Part shown: positions 15,989 through 24,516 of the stretch, one piece after another
Layout: the number at the start of each line of letters is the position of its first letter
Position numbering within the stretch: position 1 is the first letter of the stretch
DNA from: Martinezella lusitana
GTDB lineage: Bacteria; Pseudomonadota; Alphaproteobacteria; Rhizobiales; Rhizobiaceae
Reading direction: 5' to 3'
Length of the DNA stretch: 64,000 bases
Assembly (NCBI RefSeq): GCF_014207095.1
Contig: NZ_JACHBG010000007.1
Span: 248,001-312,000, forward strand
Translations under genes and position numbers: made by a program
Notes under the pieces: model-generated
Told to the model about the DNA's origin: nothing
What the model saw: only the letters and a program-made list of their open reading frames with translations
Database searches by the model: none

Positions 15989-16749
15989 CCCATCCGCAGA
16001 AATTGGCGCAGCCGCTCGGATTGCGGGTTCTTCATGACATTGTCAGGAGCGCCGCGTTCTTCGACCAGTCCCTTGTGAAGGAAGATCACTTCGCTCGAAA
16101 TGTCGCGGGCGAGCGCCATCTCGTGCGTGACCATCACCATGGTGCGTCCCTCTTCGGCGAGCTTCTTGATGACTTGAAGCACCTCGTTGACGAGCTCCGG
16201 ATCGAGTGCCGAGGTCGGCTCGTCGAACAGCATCACTTCCGGTTTCATGGCAAGCGCACGAGCGATTGCCGCACGTTGCTGCTGTCCGCCGGACAATTGC
16301 GCCGGATATTGATCGCGCTTCGGCGTGATGCCGACTTTTTCCATCAGCACCTCCGCTTCCGCGATCGCTTGCCTGCGTGACGTGCCGAGGACATGGATCG
16401 GCCCTTCGATGATGTTTTCGAGGATTGTCCGGTGGGACCAGAGATTGAAACTCTGGAACACCATGCCGAGGCGCGAGCGAATGTGCTCGAGCTGCCGGGG
16501 ATCGGCTGCATGCATCTTGCCGCCACGCGAGGGAGCCGTGCGGATAACCTCACCCGCGACCGAGATTTCGCCCTTATCCGGCGTTTCGAGATAGTTGATG
16601 CAGCGAAGCAGCGTGCTCTTGCCCGAGCCACTGCTGCCGATCAGCGAGATCACGTCGCCCTTGCGCGCTTCGAACGAGATACCCTTCAAGACTTCGACAC
16701 CGCCGAAGCTCTTGTGGATGTCTTTCACAGAAAGTGCTGTCTCGACCAT
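15985..16749 (-). CDS. polar amino-acid ABC transporter ATPase (HisP/GlnQ family)
   Basis: A 254-residue ATPase that drives the adjacent importer. Walker A is GSSGSGKS, followed by the Q-loop FQSFNLWSH, the signature LSGGQQQR, Walker B VMLFDEPTSALDPE and the switch HEM. All residues needed for activity are present. The open frame continues upstream to 17325 through the neighbouring permease, but the ATG at 16749 with GGGAGG upstream fits the family start (MVETALSVKDIHKSFGG). It follows two permeases and a binding protein in one operon. Confidence 0.95.
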   Translation of the reverse strand: MVETALSVKDIHKSFGGVEVLKGISFEARKGDVISLIGSSGSGKSTLLRCINYLETPDKGEISVAGEVIRTAPSRGGKMHAADPRQLEHIRSRLGMVFQSFNLWSHRTILENIIEGPIHVLGTSRRQAIAEAEVLMEKVGITPKRDQYPAQLSGGQQQRAAIARALAMKPEVMLFDEPTSALDPELVNEVLQVIKKLAEEGRTMVMVTHEMALARDISSEVIFLHKGLVEERGAPDNVMKNPQSERLRQFLRMG

Positions 16750-16775
16750 TTCAATTCCTCCCGAGGCTTTCGAGC

Positions 16776-17477
16776 TCACGCCCGAGCGGCGCGATAACGC
16801 GTCATGCGGAACTCGACGACGTTCATGATCCGGGTCAGGATGAAGACCACGGCAAAATAGATGATGCCGGCGGCGATCAGCGGTTCGAAGATCAACAGCG
16901 ACTGGCGCTGCAGCATCCGCGCCGTGCCCATGACTTCGAGAATGGTGATCGTCGAGGCAAGCGAGGTCGTCTTCAAAAGAATGATGAGATCGCTCGTCAG
17001 GACCGGCATGCAGTGACGGAACGCCTGTGGCAGCGTGACACGGCGAAGGATGGTCCACCGCCTCATGCCGACTGAAAGCGCCGCCTCGATCTGACCGCGC
17101 GGGATCGCCTGGATCGCGCCACGAATGACCTCGGCATTGTACGAAGCCTGGTTCAAACTGAGTGCGGCGATCGCGTACCACAATCCGTCGCGCAGATAGG
17201 GCCAGAGGAAACTGTGGCGAACCCAGGTGCCGGGCAGGACCTGGCCAAGGCCGTAATAGATCAGGTAGATCTGTACCAGCAACGGCGTCCCGCGAAATGC
17301 AAAGGTGAAGGCGAAGGCCGGCCATGCCAGCAATCTGTATTTCGAGAGGCGGGCAAGCGCGGTCAGCGTACCGATCACGAGGCCAAATATGCCGGCCGTT
17401 GCGGTAAGCAGCAGCGTCAGCGGCATCGCTTTGGTCAGGGCAGGCAGAAAGGAGATGACGTTCGTGATCGTTTCCAT
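16776..17477 (-). CDS. polar amino-acid ABC transporter permease
   Basis: A 233-residue inner-membrane permease of the HisM/GlnP type with about five membrane segments. The cytoplasmic coupling loop EALSVGMRRWTILRRVTLPQAF, near residues 130-152, is intact. The early FRGTPLLVQIYLIYYGLG motif is characteristic of this family. Its start overlaps the stop of the other permease by one base (TGATG), so the pair is probably made in equal amounts and forms a heterodimer. Confidence 0.93.
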   Translation of the reverse strand: METITNVISFLPALTKAMPLTLLLTATAGIFGLVIGTLTALARLSKYRLLAWPAFAFTFAFRGTPLLVQIYLIYYGLGQVLPGTWVRHSFLWPYLRDGLWYAIAALSLNQASYNAEVIRGAIQAIPRGQIEAALSVGMRRWTILRRVTLPQAFRHCMPVLTSDLIILLKTTSLASTITILEVMGTARMLQRQSLLIFEPLIAAGIIYFAVVFILTRIMNVVEFRMTRYRAARA

Positions 17478-18190
17478 CAGCGATGCCCCCGGTTTAGGTG
17501 GTTTTCGATACGGCTGATGATGAAGACGGAAACCAGCGTGATGAGCAGGAAGAGCAGGGCCGTCAGGCCATAGAAGAGAATATATTGCTTGGTGCTGGCG
17601 GCTGCGCGATAGCCCGTATAGAGCAACTCGCTAAACGAGCCGAGCACGGAGATGATGGCGCTTTCCTTGGTGATGGAAAGCCAGAGATTGCCCATGCCCG
17701 GCACCGCATGGCGCATCATTTGCGGAAGAACGACGCGGGTCAGGATCTTGCGTTGCCGCATGCCGATCGATACGGCAGCTTCAAGCTGGCCCGTCGGGAT
17801 CGCGAGATAGGCGGACCTCAGCACCTCGGTCATGAAGGCGCCCGAGACGAAGGCGAGCGCGATGATTGCCGCCCAGAACGGGCTGAATTGGAACCCGGCA
17901 TCGACAAGGCCGGCATATTTGAGGAAGCGTTCCGCACCGCTTGCGACGGAAAAATAAAGGAGAAGGATGACCAGTAGCTCCGGCAGAGAGCGCACGACGG
18001 TCGTATAGAGCCCGGCGATAATGCGAAGCGAGCGACGATGCGAAAGCTTGCCGGCAGCTCCCAGGAGGCCGAAGATCACGGCGACGATATAGGAAACGAT
18101 CGATACCTGGAGGGTCATCAGCAGACCCCAGGCGAAATTCGCGCCCCAGCCCTCCGGCCCCCAGCCGAGCAAGTGCCAATATGTGTCCAT
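17477..18190 (-). CDS. polar amino-acid ABC transporter permease
   Basis: A 237-residue permease of the HisQ type with the loop EAAVSIGMRQRKILTRVVLPQMM and the segment YTTVVRSLPELLVILLLYFSVAS. It is the first gene after the intercistronic hairpin that separates it from the binding-protein gene, and it is coupled to the second permease by TGATG. The family transports arginine, ornithine, histidine and octopine-like compounds. Confidence 0.93.
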   Translation of the reverse strand: MDTYWHLLGWGPEGWGANFAWGLLMTLQVSIVSYIVAVIFGLLGAAGKLSHRRSLRIIAGLYTTVVRSLPELLVILLLYFSVASGAERFLKYAGLVDAGFQFSPFWAAIIALAFVSGAFMTEVLRSAYLAIPTGQLEAAVSIGMRQRKILTRVVLPQMMRHAVPGMGNLWLSITKESAIISVLGSFSELLYTGYRAAASTKQYILFYGLTALLFLLITLVSVFIISRIENHLNRGHR

Positions 18191-18336
18191 GCGTTTTACC
18201 TGCTCTATGCGGCTTTACCTGTGGCAATCAGCCGGACGGCCCAACGGGCCGATATGCGGGATCAGGCGTCGTCTGCTCGTTGCGGTTGCGATGAGGCTTC
18301 TGAAGCGATGTCGCGTGGGGAGCAGGAAAGGGCGCC

Positions 18337-18362
18337 CCGGGCGTGGCCAAGGCCACGCCCGG
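18337..18362 (-). terminator. GC-rich intercistronic hairpin after the binding-protein gene
   Basis: A perfect 12-base inverted repeat, CCGGGCGTGGCC (18337-18348) and GGCCACGCCCGG (18351-18362), with only AA between. It lies 10 bases after the binding-protein stop and 146 bases before the first permease. Such hairpins usually protect the upstream message or partly terminate, giving much more binding protein than membrane complex. Confidence 0.7.
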
Positions 18363-18372
18363 CGTCACGCGA

Positions 18373-19173
18373 TTACTTCTTGCCGAAGATCCACTTATCG
18401 ACCAGCTTTTGCGTCGTGCCGTCCTTGTTGAGTTCGGCAAGCGCGCCGTTGACCTTGCCGAGCGTATTGGCATCGTCCTTGCGAATGGCATAGGCAACAC
18501 CTTCGCCGAGCGTGGTGTTCTTCGGCACTTCGAGCTTTACCTCATAGTCGGCGCCGGCCGGCGACTTCAGGAACGTCTGAATGTAGAGATCAGGGATCAG
18601 GACATAGTCGACGCGGCCAGCAACCAGGTCGGCGACGGAATTGTCGGCGGTGTCGTAGCTCTTCGCCTCAGCGCCCTTCAGATATTTCGCGACATAGGCA
18701 GCCTGAACGCTCGATGTCTGAACGCCAATGATCTTGCCGGAGACGATTGATGGATCAACGATCTTGCCCGAACCATCCGGCGCATCGACCGTCGCGATCT
18801 TCGTGGTATCAGACTTGGCGCCAACGAAGGACGTGCCTTCGGTATAGTAGGGCGTGCTGAAATCGACAACCTTGCGGCGATCATCGGTGATCGAGAAAGC
18901 GCCGATAATGAAATCGACCTTCTTTTCGTTCAGCGAAGGAATAAGGCCGTCCCAAGCCATCTGCTTGATGTCGCACTTGATCTTCATCTTCTCGCAGACA
19001 GCGCGGGAAAGATCGGCTTCGAGACCTTCCCATTCACCGGCTGCATTGACCTGCGTGAACGGCATATAGGGTTCAGGCGTCATGCCGAGGCGGATGGTAT
19101 CCTCGGCATGAGCAAAGCCAGCAGACAGTATCAGTGCGACACCGGCGATGATTTTCGATTTGAAGCTGTGCAT
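18373..19173 (-). CDS. periplasmic binding protein for polar amino acids (ArgT/HisJ type)
   Basis: A 266-residue periplasmic protein with signal peptide MHSFKSKIIAGVALILSAGFAHA, then EDTIRLGMTPEPYMPF, WEGLEADLSRAVCEKM and MAWDGLIPSLNEKKVDFIIGAFSITDDRRKVVDFSTPYY, the ligand-binding pattern of family 3 solute-binding proteins. Two cysteines (about residues 70 and 76) may form the disulfide seen in lysine/arginine/ornithine-binding proteins. It is third in the ctlX operon. The ligand is probably citrulline, a methylated arginine or a derivative, inferred from the two upstream enzymes. Confidence 0.93.
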   Translation of the reverse strand: MHSFKSKIIAGVALILSAGFAHAEDTIRLGMTPEPYMPFTQVNAAGEWEGLEADLSRAVCEKMKIKCDIKQMAWDGLIPSLNEKKVDFIIGAFSITDDRRKVVDFSTPYYTEGTSFVGAKSDTTKIATVDAPDGSGKIVDPSIVSGKIIGVQTSSVQAAYVAKYLKGAEAKSYDTADNSVADLVAGRVDYVLIPDLYIQTFLKSPAGADYEVKLEVPKNTTLGEGVAYAIRKDDANTLGKVNGALAELNKDGTTQKLVDKWIFGKK

Positions 19174-19202
19174 TCTGTTCTCCCGTTTGTTCTTGAGTGT
19201 GC

Positions 19203-20006
19203 TTATCGGCCGTTGCGATACCAGCGCAGCGACATGCAGGACAGGCCCGCATCGATCTTCCCGATCTCGGTGGTCTTCATCGGCACGACCTTGTAGCCGA
19301 GCTTGTCGAGCATCTCGATCGTGCGCGGAAAGTCGGAACCGACCATGACGACATCATTGACGCGCAAAGCGTTGGCGGCCGGCTCTTCGCCTTCCGGAAT
19401 GATGATCTGCTTGAACTCCTTGAAGACGCCTGAGCGCGCGAGGCGGGCGGTCGACAGGACGCTTTCGTCATCGAGCAGCGAGCAATCGGTCTTGAAATGC
19501 AGCACGCCTTCCGGCGTCGCGACGATCTCCGCCTTGCGGCCGAGCTTTGCGATGCAGGCGGAAAGAGCCTCGGCTCCGACCTTGTCGGTGCGCGCCGAAA
19601 GGCCGATCATGACGCTCTTCGGCGTCGTCAGCACGTCGCCGCCATCGGCAAAGCCCGGGGTCGGCAGATCGAGTACGGTTTCGAACATATCGCGCAGCGT
19701 CGGCGTAATTTCGGCCGTCTCTCCGACACGGCTGACTGCGCCTGGACGCAGCAGGATCGCGCCTTCGGTGAACACAAGCGCGGGGTCTTCGACGAAGATC
19801 GAATCCGGGAAGGCTTCGAGCGCTGGGAGAACGGTCACTTCGACGCCGGCGTCGCGCATGGCGGCGATATAGGCATCGTGCTCGGCCTTGACGCCTTCGA
19901 ACGTCGGATTGCCGCGATCGTCGGCGCGAAGGCCGTTGACGACGGAGCGCGAGGGTTCGCGCACGATGACGGAATTGAAGTGATAGACTGATCTTGCTTG
20001 CGACAT
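19203..20006 (-). CDS. dimethylarginine dimethylaminohydrolase (DDAH)
   Basis: A 267-residue guanidine-modifying enzyme. DDAH hydrolyses N-omega-methylated arginines to citrulline and methylamines through a cysteine nucleophile. Seen here: FPDSIFVEDPALV, FADGGDVLTT, the catalytic histidine segment HFKTDCSLLDDESVL and the C-terminal GLSCMSLRW holding the nucleophile. The ATG at 20006 is chosen; the frame stays open upstream but family similarity begins at MSQARSVYHFNSVIVREPS. It follows ctlX by 40 bases. The product, citrulline, is the expected substrate of that partner. Confidence 0.9.
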   Translation of the reverse strand: MSQARSVYHFNSVIVREPSRSVVNGLRADDRGNPTFEGVKAEHDAYIAAMRDAGVEVTVLPALEAFPDSIFVEDPALVFTEGAILLRPGAVSRVGETAEITPTLRDMFETVLDLPTPGFADGGDVLTTPKSVMIGLSARTDKVGAEALSACIAKLGRKAEIVATPEGVLHFKTDCSLLDDESVLSTARLARSGVFKEFKQIIIPEGEEPAANALRVNDVVMVGSDFPRTIEMLDKLGYKVVPMKTTEIGKIDAGLSCMSLRWYRNGR

Positions 20007-20046
20007 TGCAGGTACCTTTACTTTTGTACGGGCTTCTCTATCCGGC

Positions 20047-21009
20047 TCAACCGGCTGCGTAAAGCAATTGTGTGACCGCCGGTTCGCGGCGCGACAGGTG
20101 AATGCCGGCGAGCATGCAGCGGACGGATCCGCCGGCAAGCTCGATGGTCGAGACATCGAATGGCAGCAATTTTGCCGATTGTTCGATGTCCTGGATCTGG
20201 GTCATGTCGAGAGCCGCGTGAGCCCTTGCGGACAAAACAACCAACCTGCCGTCCCGCCCGTCCAGCTCGATGGCATTGCCGGCGAAGTTCTCGATCTGCT
20301 CGATCGAAAGGTCGATCACTTTGCGGCCGGTCTCTTCCAGGCGCGCGATGATCTCCCGCCTTCGCGCGACATCCGGAATCATCTGAGATCCCAAAAGTGC
20401 GAAGTCGGTCCCGATGCACATCAGCACGTTCGTGTGATAGATCGCCTTGCCGTTACGGTCGACGGCGTCGAAGACCATCGGCTCGAAATTGAAATGCGTG
20501 CAGAAGCGTTCCAGTGCGACCTCATTGGTGCGGTTGGAGCGGACGGCATAGGCCACGCGGCCGATATGGTCGAGCACCATGGCGCCGGTGCCCTCGAGAT
20601 AGACATGGTCCTTTTCGAGGCCGGAATAGTCGATGACATCCTGGACGCGATAGTCCGTCTTCAGCATCTCGATCACATCACTGCGCCGCTCGGACTGGCG
20701 GCTCGCCGAATACATCGGATAGATGGCGACGTGGCCACCGGAATGAGTCGAGAACCAATTGTTCGGAAAGACGGAATCGGGTGTCGCGGCGGTCTTGTCT
20801 TCGAAGACATGGACGGTGACGCCCGCCGCAGCCAAGCCCTCCGCCATGTGCGTTACCTCACCGAATGCAGCGCCCGCGATTGCCGCTGCAGCACGCTTCT
20901 CGTCATTTGACTGGAACGAATTGTCCTTGGCGGTCATCGGATTCGGGGTGAAGTGATGAGGCCTGATCATCACAACGGATTTTGGGGCCTGGACGGAAAG
21001 TTTGCTCAT
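20047..21009 (-). CDS. ctlX: CtlX-type citrulline utilization hydrolase
   Basis: A 320-residue member of the amidinotransferase/arginine deiminase superfamily. The N-terminus VVMIRPHHFTPNPMTAKDNSFQ, the block FPNNWFSTHSGGHVAIYPM and the C-terminal cysteine segment GGSVRCMLAGIHLSRREP are those of CtlX. CtlX is annotated as hydrolysing citrulline to ornithine. As first gene of the operon it pairs with DDAH, so methylarginine could be taken to citrulline and then ornithine. No local regulator gene is seen; a 560-base gap lies upstream. Confidence 0.88.
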   Translation of the reverse strand: MSKLSVQAPKSVVMIRPHHFTPNPMTAKDNSFQSNDEKRAAAAIAGAAFGEVTHMAEGLAAAGVTVHVFEDKTAATPDSVFPNNWFSTHSGGHVAIYPMYSASRQSERRSDVIEMLKTDYRVQDVIDYSGLEKDHVYLEGTGAMVLDHIGRVAYAVRSNRTNEVALERFCTHFNFEPMVFDAVDRNGKAIYHTNVLMCIGTDFALLGSQMIPDVARRREIIARLEETGRKVIDLSIEQIENFAGNAIELDGRDGRLVVLSARAHAALDMTQIQDIEQSAKLLPFDVSTIELAGGSVRCMLAGIHLSRREPAVTQLLYAAG

Positions 21010-21568
21010 TGTTCAGGCATTGCTCCGCTTATGAACAGATGTTGAATGATGCGACCGGCCGCAGAGACCGCACCGATCTTGCAGTATCGGTTTCTTCCCC
21101 TGGTCCTGTTGCAGATCGATGCTCCAACACCACCAACATCTAGAAATTGAACCATGTTTCCAGTTCCACAAGGAAGTTTGATGAGGCAGCGTAGGAAGCC
21201 ATAGCGTCAGTTGAAATTTGAGAACTGTAGAAAATTTGCTAGGAAATCTGGCACATTGCTCAGCCGGTTTGTGCAGATTTATACCAATGGCCGCGACAAG
21301 GTGAATCACGGGTTTCGACACTGCCAAATGGAAGAAGCATTGTGCTTGAGCGGATGCGCGCGACAGTCGTGCCGAAAGGGCTCCGGCCCTCGATGGCGGT
21401 CAGCGCGTGTCGTTGGGTGATTGCGGCCAAGACGAGTGGATTTTTCCCGGTGATCCGTCGAAAAATTATGCAAGCACAAAAAAGCACCTTAGCAGTTCCC
21501 CAAGCGCCGTGCTAACGATGACGATTGACGGCAGTAGCCGGCCAACCGCTCTATGGAGAATTAAGACA
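21010..21568. other. 559-base gap between ctlX and the basic-tailed protein
   Basis: Only short unconvincing frames cross it on both strands. A long frame leads into the downstream gene from 21407, but its first 54 codons look non-coding. No tRNA or known repeat was recognised. It should hold the promoters of the minus-strand ctlX operon and of the plus-strand gene; I could not assign -35/-10 boxes with confidence. Confidence 0.4.
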
Positions 21569-22117
21569 GTGACGGATTTTCTTGAAAAATGGTCTTCCAA
21601 AAAGGCTGATAAACCCAGAGCAGGAGCGAAAACTGTCATCGACACCTTCCGCGCCAGAATTGCGGAACAAAAAGCCTATCTCGAAGAATATGAGCGCGAT
21701 GTCGATGGCTTCAGCAAGTGGCGCTCGACCTGGTTTCAGCGTGTACCCGGCGGCTTTGGTGTGACCGTTGGTCGTGATGCGGTCAATGCCGGCAAGGGAT
21801 TGAACTACGTCGTCGTTGAAACGCTCAAGGATGTCGCCGAATTTCTCGACGATCTCGCGCATCATGCACAGAGCGACACCGGCTTTCAGCAGGCCCTTGA
21901 AAATAACCGCCAGCGCCGCGCCGCACTTCTGAATGCCGGCAAGGCCGGCGCCAGCGCCGCCGCTTCGAAGGCGGCAAAGCCAGCGGCTACCAAAGCTGTC
22001 GCTACCAAGACCGTAGCTGCCAAAGCCGCCCCGGCGAAGGCTGCGGCGGTTGCTGCCGACGGCGAGGCAAAGCCGAAGAGAGGCCGCAAGGCGAAGGCCG
22101 AGACGACGACGAACTAG
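21569..22117 (+). CDS. protein with lysine/alanine-rich histone-H1-like tail
   Basis: A 182-residue protein in two parts. Residues 1-120 form a helical, charged domain (TDFLEKWSSKKADKPRAG, AEQKAYLEEYERDVDGFSKW, ALENNRQRRAALLNAG) I cannot assign to a family. Residues about 125-182 are low-complexity, rich in KA(A)P units (KAAKPAATKAVATKTVAAK and GEAKPKRGRKAKAE), like histone H1 or AlgP tails that bind DNA or polyanions. The GTG at 21569, ten bases after GGAG, is chosen because the upstream extension looks random. A strong terminator follows. The sequence suggests a small nucleoid- or granule-associated protein. Confidence 0.6.
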   Translation: MTDFLEKWSSKKADKPRAGAKTVIDTFRARIAEQKAYLEEYERDVDGFSKWRSTWFQRVPGGFGVTVGRDAVNAGKGLNYVVVETLKDVAEFLDDLAHHAQSDTGFQQALENNRQRRAALLNAGKAGASAAASKAAKPAATKAVATKTVAAKAAPAKAAAVAADGEAKPKRGRKAKAETTTN

Positions 22118-22150
22118 CGTCGATCAGTCTTGAGTGAATGACCTATTGAG

Positions 22151-22182
22151 AGACCGAAGCTTCTAAACAGAGGCTTCGGTCT
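22151..22182 (+). terminator. intrinsic terminator after the basic-tailed protein
   Basis: AGACCGAAGC (22151-22160) pairs perfectly with GCTTCGGTCT (22173-22182) around a 12-base loop and is followed by TGAAACTTTT. It lies 34 bases after the stop codon at 22117, separating the gene from corA-like downstream. Confidence 0.7.
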
Positions 22183-22274
22183 TGAAACTTTTCGGGGTCT
22201 GTCAGCATTAGGTCAGACTGATCACTCTCGTTCCCGGAGACCGGAAACACGCCAATCGAGGGATAATCCAAACA

Positions 22275-23237
22275 ATGCTGAATATTTACCCAGCTAAAGC
22301 CGGAATGGCGGAAGAGGCCGCCAGGGACGCACTGTGGATCGATCTCCTCAATCCCTCTGCCGAAGAGGTGACTCAGGTCGAAAAATTGCTCGGGGTGAAA
22401 TTGCCGTCCCTGGGCGCCCTCAGCGAGATCGAGGTGTCGAGCCGTCTCAAGAAGCGCAACGGCATGCTCTATATGAGCACGCCATCGGCGGCCCGCCGTC
22501 CTGAAGGCGTGCAGGCAACCCCGCCATTGGGATTTGTTTTGTCTGCCGACAGGCTGGTCACCGTTCGGTTCATGCCGCTGCCCACCTTCGAGGCGGTCGC
22601 TGGCAAATTTGCTGCCGACCAGGATATGCCGAAATCGAGCGTCGAAGTGTTCGTTCTATTGTGCGAAGAGATTGTCGACCACGTTGCCGACATTCTTGAG
22701 CATTTGGCTGGCGAATTGAATGGCCTCTCGGTCGAGGCGTTCCGCGCCGACGATACTCGCGGTCGCCATCCCGCGCGGGCCAATCGGGTTCTACGCGGCC
22801 AATTGCGACAGGTTGGTCGCCTTGGTGACCGTCTCTCGGAACTGCGCGACGGCCTGCAGGGGCTCGGGCGTGTCATTGCCTATGCAGAGCAATATGCCTG
22901 TGACTGGGACGGCGGAGTGTTGAAGCCGCGCGTCGGCAGCCTGCGACAGGACATCCATTCCCTTTCGGATTACGAAGAGCAATTGGCCAATAAGGTCCAA
23001 TTCGTTCTGGATGCACTGGTCGGCCTGATCGGCATAGCCCAGAACGATATTTTCAAGGTTCTGACGATCGTCTCGATCGTCGGCATCCCGCCGACCTTGA
23101 TGGCTGGCGTCTATGGCATGAATTTCAAAAACATGCCGGAATATGACTGGGTCTGGGGCTATCAGTATGGCTGGGCAGCGATCCTGATCAGCGCGATCAT
23201 TCCCTTGATCTGGTTCAAGATAAAGGGCTGGTTCTAA
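22275..23237 (+). CDS. CorA-family divalent-cation transporter
   Basis: A 320-residue magnesium/cobalt/nickel or zinc channel. A long soluble N-terminal domain (about 1-255) is followed by two C-terminal membrane segments. The family signature YGMNF lies at the end of the first, then the short periplasmic loop KNMPEYDWVWGYQYG and the second segment WAAILISAIIPLIWF. CorA proteins form pentameric channels gated by the ion. Metal preference cannot be decided from sequence. It is a single-gene unit behind the terminator at 22151. Confidence 0.93.
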   Translation: MLNIYPAKAGMAEEAARDALWIDLLNPSAEEVTQVEKLLGVKLPSLGALSEIEVSSRLKKRNGMLYMSTPSAARRPEGVQATPPLGFVLSADRLVTVRFMPLPTFEAVAGKFAADQDMPKSSVEVFVLLCEEIVDHVADILEHLAGELNGLSVEAFRADDTRGRHPARANRVLRGQLRQVGRLGDRLSELRDGLQGLGRVIAYAEQYACDWDGGVLKPRVGSLRQDIHSLSDYEEQLANKVQFVLDALVGLIGIAQNDIFKVLTIVSIVGIPPTLMAGVYGMNFKNMPEYDWVWGYQYGWAAILISAIIPLIWFKIKGWF

Positions 23238-23519
23238 GCCGGCTGGTGATGGCGAAACGGCGAAACTCGAGATAGGTCAATCGACTGCGAGCCCAATTAC
23301 AGCCACAACTAAGGCAAGCGGTGTCAGCACGATCGAAAGACAGGGAGCCGCCGCCACCCGCAAGGCCGCCGCGACATATTGCGGCTCTCGCTGACTATCA
23401 GATAGAGCGATGCCAAGGGAGGTTGCGCGCCGGGTCCAAGGAAGCTCGCGCCTGTTTCGAGGAGGATCTCCCGGGCAAGTTCGGGGCTATCTGTACGAGC
23501 ATTGTGCCGGCGATATTCG

Positions 23520-24416
23520 CTATCGCTGCGACAGGATCCAGTCCCGCACGATTGCCACCTCGGGTCGCTTCAGGCTCGGTTCCGGCGTCATCAACACATA
23601 GGGCTGGCGGATCGGCAGGTAGATGCCGAAGGGTTCGACCAGGGTCCCCTTAGCGAGCTCCTTCTCGATCATGAAATTCGGAATGAGCGCAAACCCGCCA
23701 CCTGCGATACATGCTTCGACGGCAAGGAAGATCAGATTGAAGGTTATGGCAAAATGCAGGTCGACATTGCCGAATCCGGTTTCGAGGAACCACGCAGCCC
23801 AGCCGACGTCGTGCCAGCCGGGCTCCATGAACTCGATCTTGATCAATGGCTGTCCGAAGAGGTCCGCAGGTGTCGGCTGCTTCGGCAGGCGCTCAAGGAG
23901 TTCGGGAGCGCAGACAGCGGCAAGATGTCCGCCAAGCAGCAGATCCTGCTGCATGCCTGCGACATTGCCTAGACTTTGGTAGATGGCAAGATCGGGCGGC
24001 GGATCCTGAACATTCCACCGCTGCGGAAGGGCGGCGATACTGACCGATATATCGGGATGGGCTTGGTTGAAGTGGGCCATGCGCGGGGCAAGCCATCGCG
24101 AGGCAACCGAAAACTGGGACCGGATCAATACCTGGCTCTTCATCTCGCCCGCGCGAGTGGAGAGGGAGGCGGATGAGATCTGGTCGAAAACCGCGCCAAG
24201 CTTCTTTGCGTAAAGCAGGCCCTTCTCCGTCAGGGTGACGCCATTGGCGCGACGCTCGAACAATGCTCCCCCGACCCACTCCTCCAGTTGTTTCATCTGG
24301 TGACTGATGGCGCCTGCGGTCACGCCCAGTTCAGCTCCGGCCTGGACGAAACTCAAATGCCGAGCAGCTGCTTCAAATGCTCTCAGTGCGGTGAGGGGAG
24401 GTAGATGACGAACCAT
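23520..24416 (-). CDS. LysR-family regulator (GcvA-like)
   Basis: A 298-residue regulator: winged helix at residues 5-62 (PPLTALRAFEAAARHLSFVQAGAELGVTAGAISHQMKQLEE) and an effector-binding domain beyond 90. It is divergent from the M20 peptidase/importer operon with 100 bases between starts, the usual place for a LysR protein that senses the pathway's substrate. The ATG at 24416 gives the normal family length; the open frame extends upstream. The operator should lie in 24417-24516, which contains TTTGTC-AACGAC-AAAG near 24489. Confidence 0.92.
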   Translation of the reverse strand: MVRHLPPLTALRAFEAAARHLSFVQAGAELGVTAGAISHQMKQLEEWVGGALFERRANGVTLTEKGLLYAKKLGAVFDQISSASLSTRAGEMKSQVLIRSQFSVASRWLAPRMAHFNQAHPDISVSIAALPQRWNVQDPPPDLAIYQSLGNVAGMQQDLLLGGHLAAVCAPELLERLPKQPTPADLFGQPLIKIEFMEPGWHDVGWAAWFLETGFGNVDLHFAITFNLIFLAVEACIAGGGFALIPNFMIEKELAKGTLVEPFGIYLPIRQPYVLMTPEPSLKRPEVAIVRDWILSQR

Positions 24417-24516
24417 GGATGGCTTAGTTTTTCTAAGGGTCTCTAGGAAAATTATTGGTTTGCGCAAGAAATCGCCCTCTGATTTATCTTTGTCAACGAC
24501 AAAGGTGAGGGAAACT

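Noticed and set aside
16750..17325. N-terminal extension of the HisP-type ATPase to 446 residues
   Set aside because: The extension is another frame of the permease gene; the ATG at 16749 has a good ribosome site and matches the family start.
21340..21400. Possible tRNA or small RNA in the gap before the basic-tailed protein
   Set aside because: Only a five-base AGGGC/GCCCT stem is present; no cloverleaf or terminator could be drawn.
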